Assembly: GCA_035535995.1 (NCBI GenBank)
Contig: DATLOZ010000001.1
Coordinates: 1 to 64,000, forward strand
Source of the DNA: JANYCO01 sp035535995
GTDB lineage: Bacteria > Bacteroidota > Bacteroidia > Cytophagales > Cytophagaceae
DNA: 64,000 nucleotides
Direction of reading: 5' to 3'
Positions 7,510 through 16,554 of the stretch are shown in pieces (positions within the stretch are counted from its first letter, which is position 1; the number at the start of each line of letters is the position of its first letter). The notes below the pieces were generated by a model. The model saw only the letters and a program-made list of their open reading frames with translations. It did no database searches and was not told where the DNA came from. The position numbers were made by a program, and so were the translations under genes.

Positions 7510-9027
7510 ATGCAGTTTTTTAAATATATACTTATTATTTTTTTATCGCTGTCTGGCGTACTTGGCAGCATACCTGGTTTTGCTCAAGAAAATATTTGCG
7601 TCCCCGATACCAACCATTACAACTGGTTGCATAAAGAACTCAATTATCTTCAATATTACGACCGTTCAGCGCTTTCTTACTTTTACAGTAAATGGTCAAA
7701 GCCAGGAGAGGCCATCACCATTGCGCACCTGGGCGATTCACATCTTCAGTCGGATATATTCCCGGGGGAGCTTAGAAAAAACCTTCAGAATGTAAAAGGA
7801 TATGCCGGCCGGGGAATGATCTTTCCTTTTTCGATCGCAAAAACTTATTCTGCCAACGATCTCAAATCTACTTACTCCGGCGCCTGGCAATGTTCGCGAA
7901 GTGTAGAGCATTATCCCAAACTTCCGCTCGGCGCATCCGGCGCTACCTGCCGCACGGTGGACCCGAATGCGAGCTTTACATTTACTTTCAAGACCGACGC
8001 ATTGCAGCGGAATAAAATTCTGAAAATTTACTGTAAAAAATCGGAAAGCAGTTTCGACCTCATCGTACGTAGCGGCGAGCGACGTGTAGTAGTACTCGTC
8101 GACAGTTCCAAAGAAACTCCATACGTACAGGTAGATCTCCCCGAGGGTACCGGCGATTCATTTACGATCCAGATGCTGAAGCATCATGATTATGAAAAAG
8201 AATTTGAACTCTACGGCGTAAGCCTCGAGGCTACGCCAGGATCCGGTGTGATGCTGCACTGCCTTGGTATTGGCGGTGCGATGTACAGCTCGGTGGTACG
8301 TGAAGAATTGTTCCAGGATCATTTTCCATCGCTCAATGCCGATCTTGTAATCATCGATTTTGGCACTAATGATTTTTTATATACCGATAAAGTGCCGGAA
8401 GACATGGAGGCACAGATCAAAAATGTGATCGCCAAAATACGTGTAGCCGCTCCCAAAGCAAGCATCCTGCTTACCTCGGCGCAAGACATGTACCGCAAAG
8501 GAAAAAACATTCGCTCCGGCGAAGAATTTTCTGACCTCGTTCGCAAGATCGCCAAAGACGAAAACTGTGCTTTCTATGATTGGTACTGGATTTCCGGAGG
8601 ACCAAGAACGATGACCATCTGGCAAGCGCGCCAATTGGCCCTTCCTGATATGATCCACTTGTCACCTCCGGGCTACCGGCTAAAAGGCACACTGCTTACC
8701 GAAGCTTTTTTAAAAACCATGCAACTTTACCAGGCCAAAACCGAATCGATCGTTTTGTCCGTAGATAGTTTGAAGGCCAAGGCAAGACAAGAAGAACTGA
8801 GTTTACCACCAGAGCAAACTCCAGTAATGCCAAAGAGTTCTTCTCAAAAAAATAATGTATCTTCAGGTTACAAGATCATTTATCATAAGATCAAGCCAGG
8901 AGAAACCATCAGTACCATTGCGCAGAAATACCACGTCAGCCAGAACTCGATCATGACTCTAAACCATCTGCAAAACACCAGGATCGTATCCGGCAAGACG
9001 CTTAAGATAAAAGTAAAAGCACGATAA
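7510..9027 (+). CDS. Secreted SGNH hydrolase with C-terminal LysM domain
   Basis: A 505-residue exported protein: signal peptide ending near SIPGFAQ, an SGNH/GDSL hydrolase domain, and a C-terminal LysM. Block I is GDSH with Ser77, block III is IDFGTNDF, and Asp380 and His383 sit in LPDMIHLSPPG. These complete the Ser-His-Asp triad of carbohydrate esterases or acetyltransferases. The last 50 residues (IKPGETISTIAQKYHVSQ) are a LysM, which binds N-acetylglucosamine polymers such as peptidoglycan. It follows the MBOAT-DHHW pair after 127 bp, which contain a TAATTTTG minus-7-like box (7444-7451) without a clear minus-33, so it may also have its own promoter. I infer a role in setting or trimming O-acetyl groups at the cell wall. 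Confidence 0.87.
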   Translation: MQFFKYILIIFLSLSGVLGSIPGFAQENICVPDTNHYNWLHKELNYLQYYDRSALSYFYSKWSKPGEAITIAHLGDSHLQSDIFPGELRKNLQNVKGYAGRGMIFPFSIAKTYSANDLKSTYSGAWQCSRSVEHYPKLPLGASGATCRTVDPNASFTFTFKTDALQRNKILKIYCKKSESSFDLIVRSGERRVVVLVDSSKETPYVQVDLPEGTGDSFTIQMLKHHDYEKEFELYGVSLEATPGSGVMLHCLGIGGAMYSSVVREELFQDHFPSLNADLVIIDFGTNDFLYTDKVPEDMEAQIKNVIAKIRVAAPKASILLTSAQDMYRKGKNIRSGEEFSDLVRKIAKDENCAFYDWYWISGGPRTMTIWQARQLALPDMIHLSPPGYRLKGTLLTEAFLKTMQLYQAKTESIVLSVDSLKAKARQEELSLPPEQTPVMPKSSSQKNNVSSGYKIIYHKIKPGETISTIAQKYHVSQNSIMTLNHLQNTRIVSGKTLKIKVKAR

Positions 9028-9034
9028 ACCTCGC

Positions 9035-9727
9035 GTGAAAAAAATTTCTAAAAATATCTTACTGGTAACGTTGCTCGTGCTGGTGAATCTTGCCATTTTC
9101 CTATTCTGCAAGATCCTTACCGACGAGGGAAATTTTATTTGGTCAAAAATAGATCCGACCAAAAGATTCCTTGTGTCAATGGCCTGCATGGACCTGATGC
9201 GCATCAAATATTTCGTGTATGCCAACAGCATCAACTTTTTTCTGCTTGGAACTTATTTCGCTTATTACTACCGCAAGACCTTAGGAGTTCTTACAATGGT
9301 ATTGGGCGTTCTGATTTTTTTCGGAGGAAATAAATTGTTTAAAGAAGAAGTCGTGCGCAATTATTATATCATTTTTAAAAATCAGAAAGTACCCGAAGAC
9401 TTTGTGTTGGAGCCCGTGAAGAGTGCGGGCGAGGACATTGGCAAATATTTAATGTCCGACGTTCGCAATATCCTTTCACCTGTACGCAAATATGCCATTA
9501 CCGGCGTAGGAGAGATCCGTTACGCACCCGCCACCAACGAGCTCAATGAAATATTGCACGATCTTAAAGAAAAGCCAGAGATCCGTGGAGAAGCATATTT
9601 GGCGCTGGTAAAAATTGGCACCGAGAGATCTGCCAGCTATGTCCGCATTTTTATAGGATCAATACATCCCCCTGCTGATCAGGCTACTATAGACTATCTT
9701 CGTTCCAAAGGACGGGCTCTGAAATAA
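9035..9727 (+). CDS. Membrane protein with HEAT-like C-terminal region
   Basis: I do not recognise the family. The 230-residue product has an N-terminal membrane helix (LLVTLLVLVNLAIFLF), a second and third around residues 65-100, and a soluble tail in which ILSPVRKYAITGVGEIRY and KPEIRGEAYLALVKIG look like HEAT-type helical repeats. The start is GTG at 9035, seven bases after the SGNH-LysM stop, so it is the last gene of the surface-acetylation operon. A scaffold role for the preceding enzymes is possible but unproven. Confidence 0.75.
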   Translation: MKKISKNILLVTLLVLVNLAIFLFCKILTDEGNFIWSKIDPTKRFLVSMACMDLMRIKYFVYANSINFFLLGTYFAYYYRKTLGVLTMVLGVLIFFGGNKLFKEEVVRNYYIIFKNQKVPEDFVLEPVKSAGEDIGKYLMSDVRNILSPVRKYAITGVGEIRYAPATNELNEILHDLKEKPEIRGEAYLALVKIGTERSASYVRIFIGSIHPPADQATIDYLRSKGRALK

Positions 9728-9760
9728 ATTCCTTATGCACGCATAACAATTTTTTCTTTT

Positions 9761-9796
9761 ATTCGTACAATTCCTAGAAGGGAAAAAGATACGAAT
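9761..9796. promoter_or_regulatory. Inverted repeat before the marR-type gene
   Basis: ATTCGTA (9761-9767) and TACGAAT (9790-9796) form a 7-bp inverted repeat that ends one base before the ATG of the MarR-family gene. Such repeats are often autoregulatory operators, but the 22-bp gap is wide for a MarR site. Confidence 0.3.
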
Positions 9797-9797
9797 T

Positions 9798-10238
9798 ATG
9801 AACAAGCGAAAACCTACGGTATGCTCAAATATCAAATTTGCCTGGCACGCCATTGCCCGGCTTTACAATGAGCAAGGCTCTAAGTATGGTGTGACCACTT
9901 CGGTGGGTTTTGTATTGCTCAACATCGATCGCGAAGACGGCGTGCCTGCCACGAAGATTGCGCCTATGCTGGGAATGGAAGCGCATGGGCTTTCCAGGAT
10001 CCTGAAAAACCTGGAAGAAAATGATCTTATTTACCGCAAGCAAGACGAGAAGGACAAGCGCTTGGTGAAAGTGTATTTGACAGAGAAAGGAAAAGAAGCC
10101 AAAGAGATTGCCAAAAAAGTGGTACGCCGCTTCAACGACGCGATCCGCGAAGAAATCCCGGAAAATAAATTGGAGGTTTTTACCGAAGTGATAGAAAAAA
10201 TCAATAATATCATAGCGGAAAAAAAGATATATCAATAG
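9798..10238 (+). CDS. MarR-family transcriptional regulator
   Basis: A 146-residue winged-helix repressor-type protein. The recognition helix region APMLGMEAHGLSRILKNLEENDLIYRKQDEKDKRLVKVYLTEKG is typical of MarR proteins, with the Asp-x-Arg wing. The long C-terminal helix supplies the dimer interface. It lies immediately upstream of, and codirectional with, the beta-oxidation genes and is the likely regulator of that operon, responding to a fatty acid or acyl-CoA; this is inferred from position. The length is normal for the family. Confidence 0.9.
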   Translation: MNKRKPTVCSNIKFAWHAIARLYNEQGSKYGVTTSVGFVLLNIDREDGVPATKIAPMLGMEAHGLSRILKNLEENDLIYRKQDEKDKRLVKVYLTEKGKEAKEIAKKVVRRFNDAIREEIPENKLEVFTEVIEKINNIIAEKKIYQ

Positions 10239-10285
10239 TGCGTTTTTAGTCCTGAATAGTGAGAATTCATACTTAAAAACGCACT
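10237..10285. terminator. Hairpin between the MarR gene and the beta-oxidation operon
   Basis: AGTGCGTTTTTA (10237-10248) and TAAAAACGCACT (10274-10285) form a perfect 12-bp stem with a 25-base loop. The first arm includes the end of the MarR stop codon. It may separate the regulator transcript from the operon or regulate read-through. Confidence 0.5.
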
Positions 10286-10329
10286 ACTAAAAACTCAAGA
10301 CTCAATACTAATTTTATTTTTGAAAACAG

Positions 10330-12735
10330 ATGAAACGATTAATTAAAAAAGTAGCCATACTCGGCTCAGGCGTGATGGGTTCTCGCATCGCCTGCCACTT
10401 CGCCAACATCGGCGCAGAAGTATTGCTGCTCGACATTGTCCCGAAAGAACCCAACGATGTTGAAAAAGCAAAAGGCCTTACACTGGAGCACAAAGCCGTA
10501 CGCAACCGCATCGTCAACGAAGCATTGCAAAGCGCGATCAAAACTAACCCTGCGCCTTTATACGATAGGGCTTTTGAGAGCAGGATCTCTACTGGTAATT
10601 TCGATGATAACCTCAAAGACATTGCTCAATATGATTGGGTAATGGAAGTAGTAGTAGAAAATCTTGAGATCAAAAAAGCTCTTTTTGAAAAAGTAGAAAA
10701 ATTCAGAAAGCCAGGAACACTCATCACTTCCAACACTTCCGGTATCCCTATTCATCTAATGATCGAGGGACGCAGCGAAGATTTTCAAAAACATTTCTGC
10801 GGTACGCACTTCTTTAACCCGCCACGCTACCTGAGATTGTTTGAAATCATCCCCACTCCCAAGACCGATCCTGCCATTGTAGATTTCTTGTCGCACTATG
10901 CAGACTTGATCTTAGGAAAAACTCCTGTGATCTGTAAAGATACTCCGGCCTTCATCGCCAACCGCGTGGGGATCTATGGTATCATGGAAACGCTCTATAC
11001 CACGCTGGAACTAGGCTTGACAGTGGAAGAAGTAGATAAGCTCACCGGCCCGGTAATAGGAAGACCTAAGTCTGCTACTTTCCGTACCGGCGATGTGGTT
11101 GGCTTGGATACATTGATCAAAGTGGCGAACAACCTTTATGCAGGTCTGCCAAACGACGAAGCGAAAGACATGTTCAAGCTTCCTGATCTTTTGGTGAAAA
11201 TGGACGAGAAGAAATGGTATGGAGATAAAACCAAACAAGGTTTCTATAAAAAAGTAACAGGCCAGGGAGGAAAATCTGAGATCCTCGCGCTGAACCTGCA
11301 AACACTGGAGTATGGCCCGCAAAGCAAAGTAAAATTTGCTACGCTCGAGCAAACTAAAACGATCGACAATCTAAAAGATCGTTTCAAAGTATTACTCGCG
11401 GGACAAGACAAGGCGGGAGAATTTTACCGCAAAACATTCTTCGGTCTTTTCAAATATGTTTCCAACCGTATTCCGGAAATTTCCGACGAGCTCTACCGCA
11501 TAGACGCCGCCATGAGCGCAGGGTTTGGCTGGGCACTCGGTCCATTTGAAACCTGGGATGCTGTAGGCGTGGAAAAGACGGTGAAGAAAATGGAAGAAGC
11601 CGGACGCAAGCCAGCGCAGTGGGTCTACGACATGCTGGCCGCGGGAAATAAATCTTTCTACAAAGTAGAGAACGGCGTTCGCAAGTACTATGATATTCCA
11701 AGCAAATCATACAAAGTAATTCCGGGAACGGAAAGCTTTATCATTCTTGACAACTTGCGCGAAAGCAAAAAAGTGGTTTGGGAAAATTCAGGCGCCACGC
11801 TTTACGATCTTGGCGACGGTATTGTAAACCTGGAGTTCCATACCAAGATGAACACACTTGGCGGCGAAGTGATCGAAGGCATCAACAAAGCAATCTCGAT
11901 CGCAGAAAAAGATTTCCAGGGATTGGTTATCGCCAACAACGGAGAAAATTTCTCCGCAGGCGCCAACCTTGCACTGGTATTCATGTACGCCATCGAACAA
12001 GAGTGGGATGAAATTGATTTCATGGTGAGTAGTTTCCAAAACACGATGATGCGTGTACGATACTCCGGAATTCCGGTAGTAGTAGCCCCTCACTCCCTTG
12101 CTCTTGGCGGCGGCTGTGAGATCACGCTGCACGCAGATAAAGTAGTGGCACATGCGGAAACTTATATCGGCCTTGTAGAATTTGGTGTAGGCTTGATCCC
12201 TGCAGGTGGAGGAAGTAAAGAGTTTACCTTGCGTACTTCCGATTCTTTTGAAGATGGCGATATCCAATTCAACAATTTGCGCAATGCGTATATGAATATT
12301 GCTACTGCAAAAGTAGCTACCTCCGCTCACGAAGCCAAGCAGATGAACATTCTCCGCAACGGCGATGTGATTGTGCTAAACAGAGACCGCCAAATTGCAG
12401 AAGCGAAAATGGAAGCGCTGAAACTGGCGGAAGAAGGCTATACACAACCGAAGCATAGAAAAGACATCAAAGTGTTGGGTAAATCTGCAATGGGGATGTT
12501 CTACGCGGGCGCACATACAATGCTTTCAGGAAAATATATTTCAGAGCACGATGTGAAAATTTCGCAAAAGCTTGCTTACGTAATGTGCGGCGGCGATCTT
12601 TCTGCACCAACCACCGTGTCTGAGCAGTATTTGCTTGACCTGGAGAGGGAAGCGTTTGTTTCGCTTTGCGGAGAGAAGAAAACGCTGGAAAGAATTCAAA
12701 GTATTTTAAATAGTGGTAAACCATTAAGAAATTAA
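10330..12735 (+). CDS. fadN: 3-hydroxyacyl-CoA dehydrogenase / enoyl-CoA hydratase fusion
   Basis: An 801-residue bifunctional beta-oxidation enzyme. The NAD-binding dehydrogenase is N-terminal (GSGVMGSRIACHFANIG, residues about 12-28, then CGTHFFNPP with the catalytic-type His). The crotonase (enoyl-CoA hydratase) domain is C-terminal (about 495-720: NFSAGANLAL, LALGGGCEITLHAD, GLVEFGVGLIPAGGG). This order is opposite to E. coli FadB and matches Bacillus FadN (YusL), whose operon is also fadN-fadA-fadE, as here. The crotonase glutamates GLVEFGVG are present. The thiolase gene begins four bases after its stop, so the complex is cotranscribed. Symbol given by analogy. Confidence 0.9.
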   Translation: MKRLIKKVAILGSGVMGSRIACHFANIGAEVLLLDIVPKEPNDVEKAKGLTLEHKAVRNRIVNEALQSAIKTNPAPLYDRAFESRISTGNFDDNLKDIAQYDWVMEVVVENLEIKKALFEKVEKFRKPGTLITSNTSGIPIHLMIEGRSEDFQKHFCGTHFFNPPRYLRLFEIIPTPKTDPAIVDFLSHYADLILGKTPVICKDTPAFIANRVGIYGIMETLYTTLELGLTVEEVDKLTGPVIGRPKSATFRTGDVVGLDTLIKVANNLYAGLPNDEAKDMFKLPDLLVKMDEKKWYGDKTKQGFYKKVTGQGGKSEILALNLQTLEYGPQSKVKFATLEQTKTIDNLKDRFKVLLAGQDKAGEFYRKTFFGLFKYVSNRIPEISDELYRIDAAMSAGFGWALGPFETWDAVGVEKTVKKMEEAGRKPAQWVYDMLAAGNKSFYKVENGVRKYYDIPSKSYKVIPGTESFIILDNLRESKKVVWENSGATLYDLGDGIVNLEFHTKMNTLGGEVIEGINKAISIAEKDFQGLVIANNGENFSAGANLALVFMYAIEQEWDEIDFMVSSFQNTMMRVRYSGIPVVVAPHSLALGGGCEITLHADKVVAHAETYIGLVEFGVGLIPAGGGSKEFTLRTSDSFEDGDIQFNNLRNAYMNIATAKVATSAHEAKQMNILRNGDVIVLNRDRQIAEAKMEALKLAEEGYTQPKHRKDIKVLGKSAMGMFYAGAHTMLSGKYISEHDVKISQKLAYVMCGGDLSAPTTVSEQYLLDLEREAFVSLCGEKKTLERIQSILNSGKPLRN

Positions 12736-12739
12736 TAGT

Positions 12740-13918
12740 ATGGAAGTATATGTAGTAGCAGGTTATAGATCTGCTGTAGGAAAAGCACCCAGAGGTGTAT
12801 TCCGTTTTACAAGACCTGATGAATTAGCTGCCGATGTTATAAAATATCTTATGTCTAAACTTCCAAACCTGGATAAAGATAGAATCGATGACGTAATTGT
12901 AGGAAACGCTACACCGGAAGCAGAGCAAGGCCTCAACATTGGCCGTATGGTATCGCTCATGGGATTGAACACCGTGAAAGTACCAGGCATGACCGTAAAC
13001 AGGTATTGCTCTTCAGGATTGGAAACCATCGCCATCGCCGACGCCAAGATCCGTGCGGGCTTTGCTGATTGTATCATTGCAGGTGGTGTAGAAACCATGA
13101 GCCCGATTCCTTTTGGTGGATGGAAGATCGTACCTGGCTTGGATCTGGTAAAAGCACATGCCGACTATTACTGGGGCATGGGCCTCACCGCCGAAGCTGT
13201 AGCAAACGAATACAACGTTTCCCGTGAAGACCAGGATAAATTTTCTTATGATTCACATCAGAAAGCAATTGCCGCGCTGAAAGCAGGACTGTTCAAAGAC
13301 GATATCGTACCGATCACCGTCAAAGAAACTTACCTGGACGAAAAAGAAAAAAAGAAAACCCGCGAATACGTAGTAGAACATGATGAAGGTCCAAGAGCCG
13401 ATACTTCGATCGAAGCACTGGCGAAGTTGAAGCCTGTGTTTGCCAACGGCGGAAGCGTCACTGCCGGTAACTCTTCGCAAACCTCGGATGGCGCGGCTTT
13501 CGTAATGTTGATGTCGGAGAAAATGGTGAAGGAATTAAACCTGAAACCAATCGCCCGCCTGGTATCTTATGCTGTAGCCGGTGTAGAACCCCGCATCATG
13601 GGAATCGGGCCAGTGGAAGCTATTCCAAAGGCTTTGAAAATGGCCAACCTGAAAAAAGAAGACATCGACCTGATCGAGCTGAACGAAGCATTCGCCGCTC
13701 AATCGCTCGCTGTGATCCGCACACTTGATCTTGACATATCTAAGATCAACGTAAACGGTGGTGCCATTGCACTGGGACACCCATTAGGCTGTACCGGAGG
13801 CAAGCTGAGCGTACAACTATTTAATGAACTAAGAAGAAGGAAAAAGAAATACGGAATGGTAACCATGTGCGTAGGTACAGGACAGGGCGCCGCCGGAATC
13901 TTTGAGATGTTGAACTAA
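12740..13918 (+). CDS. fadA: Acetyl-CoA acyltransferase (3-ketoacyl-CoA thiolase)
   Basis: A 392-residue thiolase that releases acetyl-CoA in the last step of each beta-oxidation round. The acyl-accepting Cys90 is in NRYCSSGLETIAIA, the His/Cys pair is in GGAIALGHPLGCTGG and CVGTGQGAAG, and GGVETMSPIPFGG is the usual loop. Length and motif spacing are full for the family. It lies between the dehydrogenase/hydratase and the acyl-CoA dehydrogenase. A terminator-like hairpin follows at 13944-13978, so the acyl-CoA dehydrogenase may have a separate promoter. Confidence 0.95.
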   Translation: MEVYVVAGYRSAVGKAPRGVFRFTRPDELAADVIKYLMSKLPNLDKDRIDDVIVGNATPEAEQGLNIGRMVSLMGLNTVKVPGMTVNRYCSSGLETIAIADAKIRAGFADCIIAGGVETMSPIPFGGWKIVPGLDLVKAHADYYWGMGLTAEAVANEYNVSREDQDKFSYDSHQKAIAALKAGLFKDDIVPITVKETYLDEKEKKKTREYVVEHDEGPRADTSIEALAKLKPVFANGGSVTAGNSSQTSDGAAFVMLMSEKMVKELNLKPIARLVSYAVAGVEPRIMGIGPVEAIPKALKMANLKKEDIDLIELNEAFAAQSLAVIRTLDLDISKINVNGGAIALGHPLGCTGGKLSVQLFNELRRRKKKYGMVTMCVGTGQGAAGIFEMLN

Positions 13919-13943
13919 GTAAAACAATTATACTTTGATTAAG

Positions 13944-13978
13944 CCGCAGCATGCTGGAAAGTGTGTTGCGGTTTTTTT
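13944..13978 (+). terminator. Intrinsic terminator after the thiolase gene
   Basis: CCGCA (13944-13948) pairs with TGCGG (13967-13971), directly followed by seven T. The rest of 13979-14290 holds no gene. It contains a small hairpin (ATACCATT/AATGGTAT near 14079-14097) and a very AT-rich stretch (14128-14172) that may carry the promoter of the acyl-CoA dehydrogenase gene. Confidence 0.6.
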
Positions 13979-14290
13979 GTTGGCAGGGAAGATTTTAAAG
14001 GATGTTTTGTAAATCACCTTTGGGTTTTGCTGGCGGGGACGGAGGGCATCTGAAAGCTCAAATCTTGCAAAGAGCTTCGATACCATTAACAATGGTATGG
14101 CAATTGTTGTGAACCTTTACCAATCATTAACTTATTATTTTGTTTTTAAATTATAATTTTAAGTAAATTAACGCTTTAACGGTTTTATACTGGAAACCTC
14201 AATAGGAATATTAAAAGAAATAATTTGGTATTTCTAAACTTTTCAAGATGCAAAATCGTATGTATACATAACAATTTTACTTTTACTGAC

Positions 14291-16072
14291 ATGACCACTG
14301 TAACCCAAAAAACCAAAGGAGGACAGTTCCTCCTCAAGGCTACCGACGCTGCCGACATCTTTATTCCTGAAGAATTCAACGAAGAACAACGTATGATGCG
14401 CGACATGACGCGCGACTTCATCGCGCACGAAGTGCTGCCGATCCTCGACAAAATTGATCAGCAGGAAGAAGGGCTGATGCAGAAACTGCTGGATAAGGCG
14501 GGTGAACTGGGTTTGCTGGGTACTTCTATTCCTGAGCAATACAATGGTTTTGGAAAAGACTTTAACACTTCTCTCCTCATCACCGAAACCGTAGGCGCTG
14601 GCCACTCCTTTGCCGTAGCACTTGCTGCGCACACAGGTATTGGTACGCTGCCGATCCTTTATTTCGGAAACGATGCGCAGAAGAAAAAATACCTGCCGAA
14701 GCTTGCCACCGGCGAGCTGAAAGCCAGCTACTGCCTTACAGAGCCAGGCTCCGGGTCAGACGCGCTGGCGGCTAAAACCAAAGCAGTGCTTTCTCCGGAT
14801 GGAAAACATTATATCCTCAACGGACAAAAAATGTGGATCACCAACGCTGGCTTTGCCGATATCTTCATTGTATTTGCACAACTGGACGGCGATAAATTCA
14901 CCGGCTTCATTGTCGAAAAAGGCGAAGGTCTTTCTCTTGGGAACGAAGAACATAAAATGGGGATCAAAGGATCTTCTACACGCCAGGTGTTTTTGAATGA
15001 TTGCAAAGTACCCGTAGAAAATCTTCTGGGCGAAAAAGGCAAAGGACACCTGATTGCCTTCAACATTCTGAACATCGGTAGGATCAAACTTGCCGCAGCG
15101 GCTCTGGGCGCGGCGAAGCGTACTTCTACATTGGCTATTCAGTATGCAAAAGAAAGAAATCAATTCAAGCAACCGATCGCTAATTTCGGTGCTATCCAAC
15201 ATAAGCTTGCCCAACAGGCCATCCTGATATACACCGCGGAGTCTGCGATGTATAGGGCAGGCGCCAATATTCAAACAGCAGAAGAAATGTATGCTTCCGA
15301 AGGAAAAAATTACGAAGAAGCATTACTGGCCGCCGCCTCTGATTTCGCTATCGAATGCGCGATCCTGAAAGTAGCGGGCTCTGAAGTACTCGACTACGTA
15401 GTGGACGAAGGCGTGCAGATCCTCGGTGGGTATGGCTTCTCGGCTGATTACCCGATGGACAGAGCTTACCGCGATTCCAGGATCAACAGGATCTTCGAAG
15501 GTACTAATGAGATCAACAGAATGCTGACGATGGATATGCTTTTCAAACGCGCTATGAAAGGCGAACTCGACCTGATGAGCGCGGTGATGGCGGTGCAGAA
15601 AGAGCTGACCGGTATTCCTGAATTTGGTGAAGAAGATACTGCGTTGTTTGCCGCAGAGAAAAAAGCGATCGCCAATATGAAGAAAGTAGTGCTGATGGCT
15701 GGCGGCGCAGCGGCGCAAAAGTATATGGACAAACTTGCCAATGAACAGGAGATCCTGATGAATCTTGCCGATGTTTGCATCTACGCGTACATGGCAGAGT
15801 CTGTGCTGTTGAGAGTAGAGAAACTGGTTTCGATCAAAGGAGAAGATGCTTGCAAAGTACAGATCGATATCGCAAGAGTTTACCTGAACGATTCCTTAGA
15901 CCTAGCGAACATAGCTGGTAAAAACGCAGTGAACGCCATGGCCGACGGAGACATGCAACGTATGATGCTGATGGGAGTAAAACGTTTTACCAAAGCAACG
16001 CCTTTCAATACCAAAGACGCCCGCAGAAGAATCGCAGCAGCGTTGATCGAAGCGAATCAATATAATTTATAA
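14291..16072 (+). CDS. fadE: Acyl-CoA dehydrogenase, long C-terminal type
   Basis: A 593-residue FAD enzyme that opens the beta-oxidation cycle by making the trans-2-enoyl-CoA. Visible signatures are CLTEPGSGSDALAAKTKA, KMWITNAGFADIFIVFAQ and the catalytic base Glu403 in RIFEGTNEINRMLTMDML. The C-terminal extension beyond residue 430 is typical of the membrane-associated VLCAD/FadE(YusJ) group. The frame is open upstream to 14225, but MTTVTQ at 14291 gives the family-like N-terminus, so I placed the start there. It is third in the fadN-fadA-fadE order, 372 bp behind the thiolase and past a terminator, so it may be partly independent. Confidence 0.93.
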   Translation: MTTVTQKTKGGQFLLKATDAADIFIPEEFNEEQRMMRDMTRDFIAHEVLPILDKIDQQEEGLMQKLLDKAGELGLLGTSIPEQYNGFGKDFNTSLLITETVGAGHSFAVALAAHTGIGTLPILYFGNDAQKKKYLPKLATGELKASYCLTEPGSGSDALAAKTKAVLSPDGKHYILNGQKMWITNAGFADIFIVFAQLDGDKFTGFIVEKGEGLSLGNEEHKMGIKGSSTRQVFLNDCKVPVENLLGEKGKGHLIAFNILNIGRIKLAAAALGAAKRTSTLAIQYAKERNQFKQPIANFGAIQHKLAQQAILIYTAESAMYRAGANIQTAEEMYASEGKNYEEALLAAASDFAIECAILKVAGSEVLDYVVDEGVQILGGYGFSADYPMDRAYRDSRINRIFEGTNEINRMLTMDMLFKRAMKGELDLMSAVMAVQKELTGIPEFGEEDTALFAAEKKAIANMKKVVLMAGGAAAQKYMDKLANEQEILMNLADVCIYAYMAESVLLRVEKLVSIKGEDACKVQIDIARVYLNDSLDLANIAGKNAVNAMADGDMQRMMLMGVKRFTKATPFNTKDARRRIAAALIEANQYNL

Positions 16073-16116
16073 AGATAATGTGTGGTTGAATAGTGAAGTA
16101 GGGGTTTGACAAATGT

Positions 16117-16152
16117 ATCCCGCTCTTTGTAAAAAGGAGCGGGATTTTTTTT
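16117..16152 (+). terminator. Intrinsic terminator after the acyl-CoA dehydrogenase
   Basis: ATCCCGCTC and GAGCGGGAT form a 9-bp stem, followed by a run of T to 16152. Confidence 0.85.
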
Positions 16153-16416
16153 GACCAGGATTTGCAGGATTTAAGAATTGGCAGAATGAAAGAATAGAAG
16201 GGTTGTCATTCAGGAGGAATCTTGTGCAGGCCTAGCACTACTCTACCTGGAGTGATACTTTAATCCCGGTTTTATTAACCTCAGTTTTTGAAATTATTGT
16301 TCCGAGTTTCTACGCACAAGTTCCTCCTGAATGGCACTCTTTTTACATTTTGCAAATTTTTATATCCTGCAAATCAAAATCAAGTAAATCTTCTAATCCC
16401 GAAAATCAAGGTTCAG
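16153..16416. repeat. MITE-like inverted-repeat element
   Basis: This stretch without a gene has an inner inverted repeat, TGTCATTCAGGAGGAATCTTG at 16204-16227 against GCACAAGTTCCTCCTGAATGG at 16314-16336 (one mismatch, one indel). Outer words pair as GATTTGCAGGAT (about 16160) and ATCCTGCAAATC (about 16364). Its right end (16371-16413) shares the AATCAAGTAAATCTTCTAAT sequence found as the terminal arms of the element at 57484-57989. No ORF is inside. 16417-16554 holds nothing else I can name. Confidence 0.6.
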
Positions 16417-16554
16417 ACAAACCTTCCTGAACGACAATTTTTGGCAACCATTCTGTATTAAACCTGAGCATGTGCTCCAATAGCTCTCAAATCGATTCTT
16501 TTCTGCCCGATATTTGTTTATATTATATAAAGTGAATCAAAACTTATGTGATGT

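Noticed and set aside
10315..10322. TATTTTTG as the promoter of the fadN operon
   Set aside because: It matches TAnnTTTG but has no TTTG 19 nt upstream and lies only eight bases before the ATG.
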